7,178 nt of DNA from Acidobacteriaceae bacterium (GTDB lineage Bacteria > Acidobacteriota > Terriglobia > Bryobacterales > Bryobacteraceae), in NCBI GenBank assembly GCA_019245255.1, contig JAFARV010000902.1, forward strand, positions 1 through 7,178, in the 5' to 3' direction. Shown here in pieces: positions 6,963-7,178 of this stretch. The translations under genes and the position numbers were made by a program. The number at the start of each line of letters is the position of its first letter. The first letter of the stretch is position 1. Under the pieces are notes generated by a model. The model ran no database searches. It worked only from the letters and a program-made list of their open reading frames with translations, and was not told the origin of the DNA.

Positions 6963-7178
6963 CTATGGTTGTTCAACGATCATCAGATCCCACGGCTTAA
7001 TGGTCTGCTGCTGCTGAGGCAAAATGGCGGAGTCCGTGAGCAGATCCTTTCCGGCGGGCCCCTGATACGGAAATGTGACGGCCTCAGCCGAGTAATTGAA
7101 GTAATAATTAACTTGCTTCGCGAAGCGGTTCGAGCCGTGTACCGTGTGGATAGATGCGGGCAGGGATTGATCAGGGCC
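6963..7178 (-). CDS. C-terminal end of a probable GH42 beta-galactosidase (5' part outside window)
   Basis: An open frame enters from the right edge and ends at TAG (6963-6965), giving 71 residues. The segment reads like the C-terminal beta domain that closes GH42 beta-galactosidases: VHGSNRFAKQVNYYFNYS (residues 13-30, compare the family pattern R/H-x-N-x-x-G/A-K-x-x-x-Y-x-x-N-Y-S), then KDLLTDSAIL (44-53) and a final strand IKPWDLMIVE (60-69). None of the catalytic barrel is visible, so the assignment rests on this small domain and on the context of a second plant-glycan hydrolase. Other beta-sandwich-ended glycosidases (GH35 or GH2 relatives) are possible. If correct, the enzyme removes beta-linked galactose from side chains such as those of rhamnogalacturonan I, alongside the rhamnosidase 30 bases downstream. 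The four consecutive Gln residues (54-57) account for a run of CTG triplets on the plus strand. Confidence 0.7.
   Translation of the reverse strand, partial: GPDQSLPASIHTVHGSNRFAKQVNYYFNYSAEAVTFPYQGPAGKDLLTDSAILPQQQQTIKPWDLMIVEQP

Larger units (their letters stand above)
1..7178 (-). other. Rhamnose utilisation operon (internal part)
   Basis: Five same-strand genes are separated by 30 and 32 bases and then overlap by 20 and 8 bases: galactosidase, rhamnosidase, rhaI, rhaB, rhaD. The two short gaps hold no hairpin followed by a T-run and no clear -35/-10 pair, so a single transcript is the simplest reading. The order follows the pathway: sugar release outside the cell, isomerisation, phosphorylation, aldol cleavage. 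Promoter, operator and terminator must lie beyond the window edges. Confidence 0.8.

Noticed and set aside
7005..7016. CTG trinucleotide run
   Set aside because: Four repeats only, encoding consecutive Gln residues in the C-terminal domain of the galactosidase; not a meaningful repeat array.

Overview
All genes in this window lie on the minus strand and form one L-rhamnose utilisation gene cluster. It appears to come from a moderately high-GC bacterium. The combination of a large secreted family GH78 rhamnosidase, a GH42-type beta-galactosidase, an RhaI-type isomerase, a rhamnulokinase and a long (probably bifunctional) rhamnulose-1-phosphate aldolase fits a plant-polysaccharide degrader such as an Acidobacteriota soil bacterium. 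That assignment is an inference from gene style only. Verrucomicrobiota or another saprophytic phylum cannot be excluded.

Layout in the direction of transcription (right to left): the last 71 codons of a probable GH42 beta-galactosidase (7178-6963, cut by the right edge); after 30 bases, a 1051-residue alpha-L-rhamnosidase (GH78) with a signal peptide (6932-3777); after 32 bases, the sugar isomerase rhaI (3744-2554); rhamnulokinase rhaB (2573-1095), overlapping rhaI by 20 bases; and the first 367 codons of rhaD (1102-1, cut by the left edge), which starts at a TTG inside the end of rhaB. No gap exceeds 32 bases, and I see no internal terminator or convincing internal promoter, so the five genes are most simply read as one operon. 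Its promoter and terminator both lie outside the window.

Together the genes describe one route. Exported glycosidases trim galactose and rhamnose from pectin-like or glycosylated plant material. RhaI converts L-rhamnose to L-rhamnulose and RhaB phosphorylates it. RhaD splits the phosphate to dihydroxyacetone phosphate and L-lactaldehyde. If the missing half of RhaD is the usual dehydrogenase domain, the lactaldehyde is then oxidised. No transporter, regulator or mutarotase gene is visible.

I found no mobile element, CRISPR array, RNA gene or unknown system. The points most worth a second look are the TTG start of rhaD buried in rhaB and an apparent extra carbohydrate-binding-like module in the rhamnosidase.
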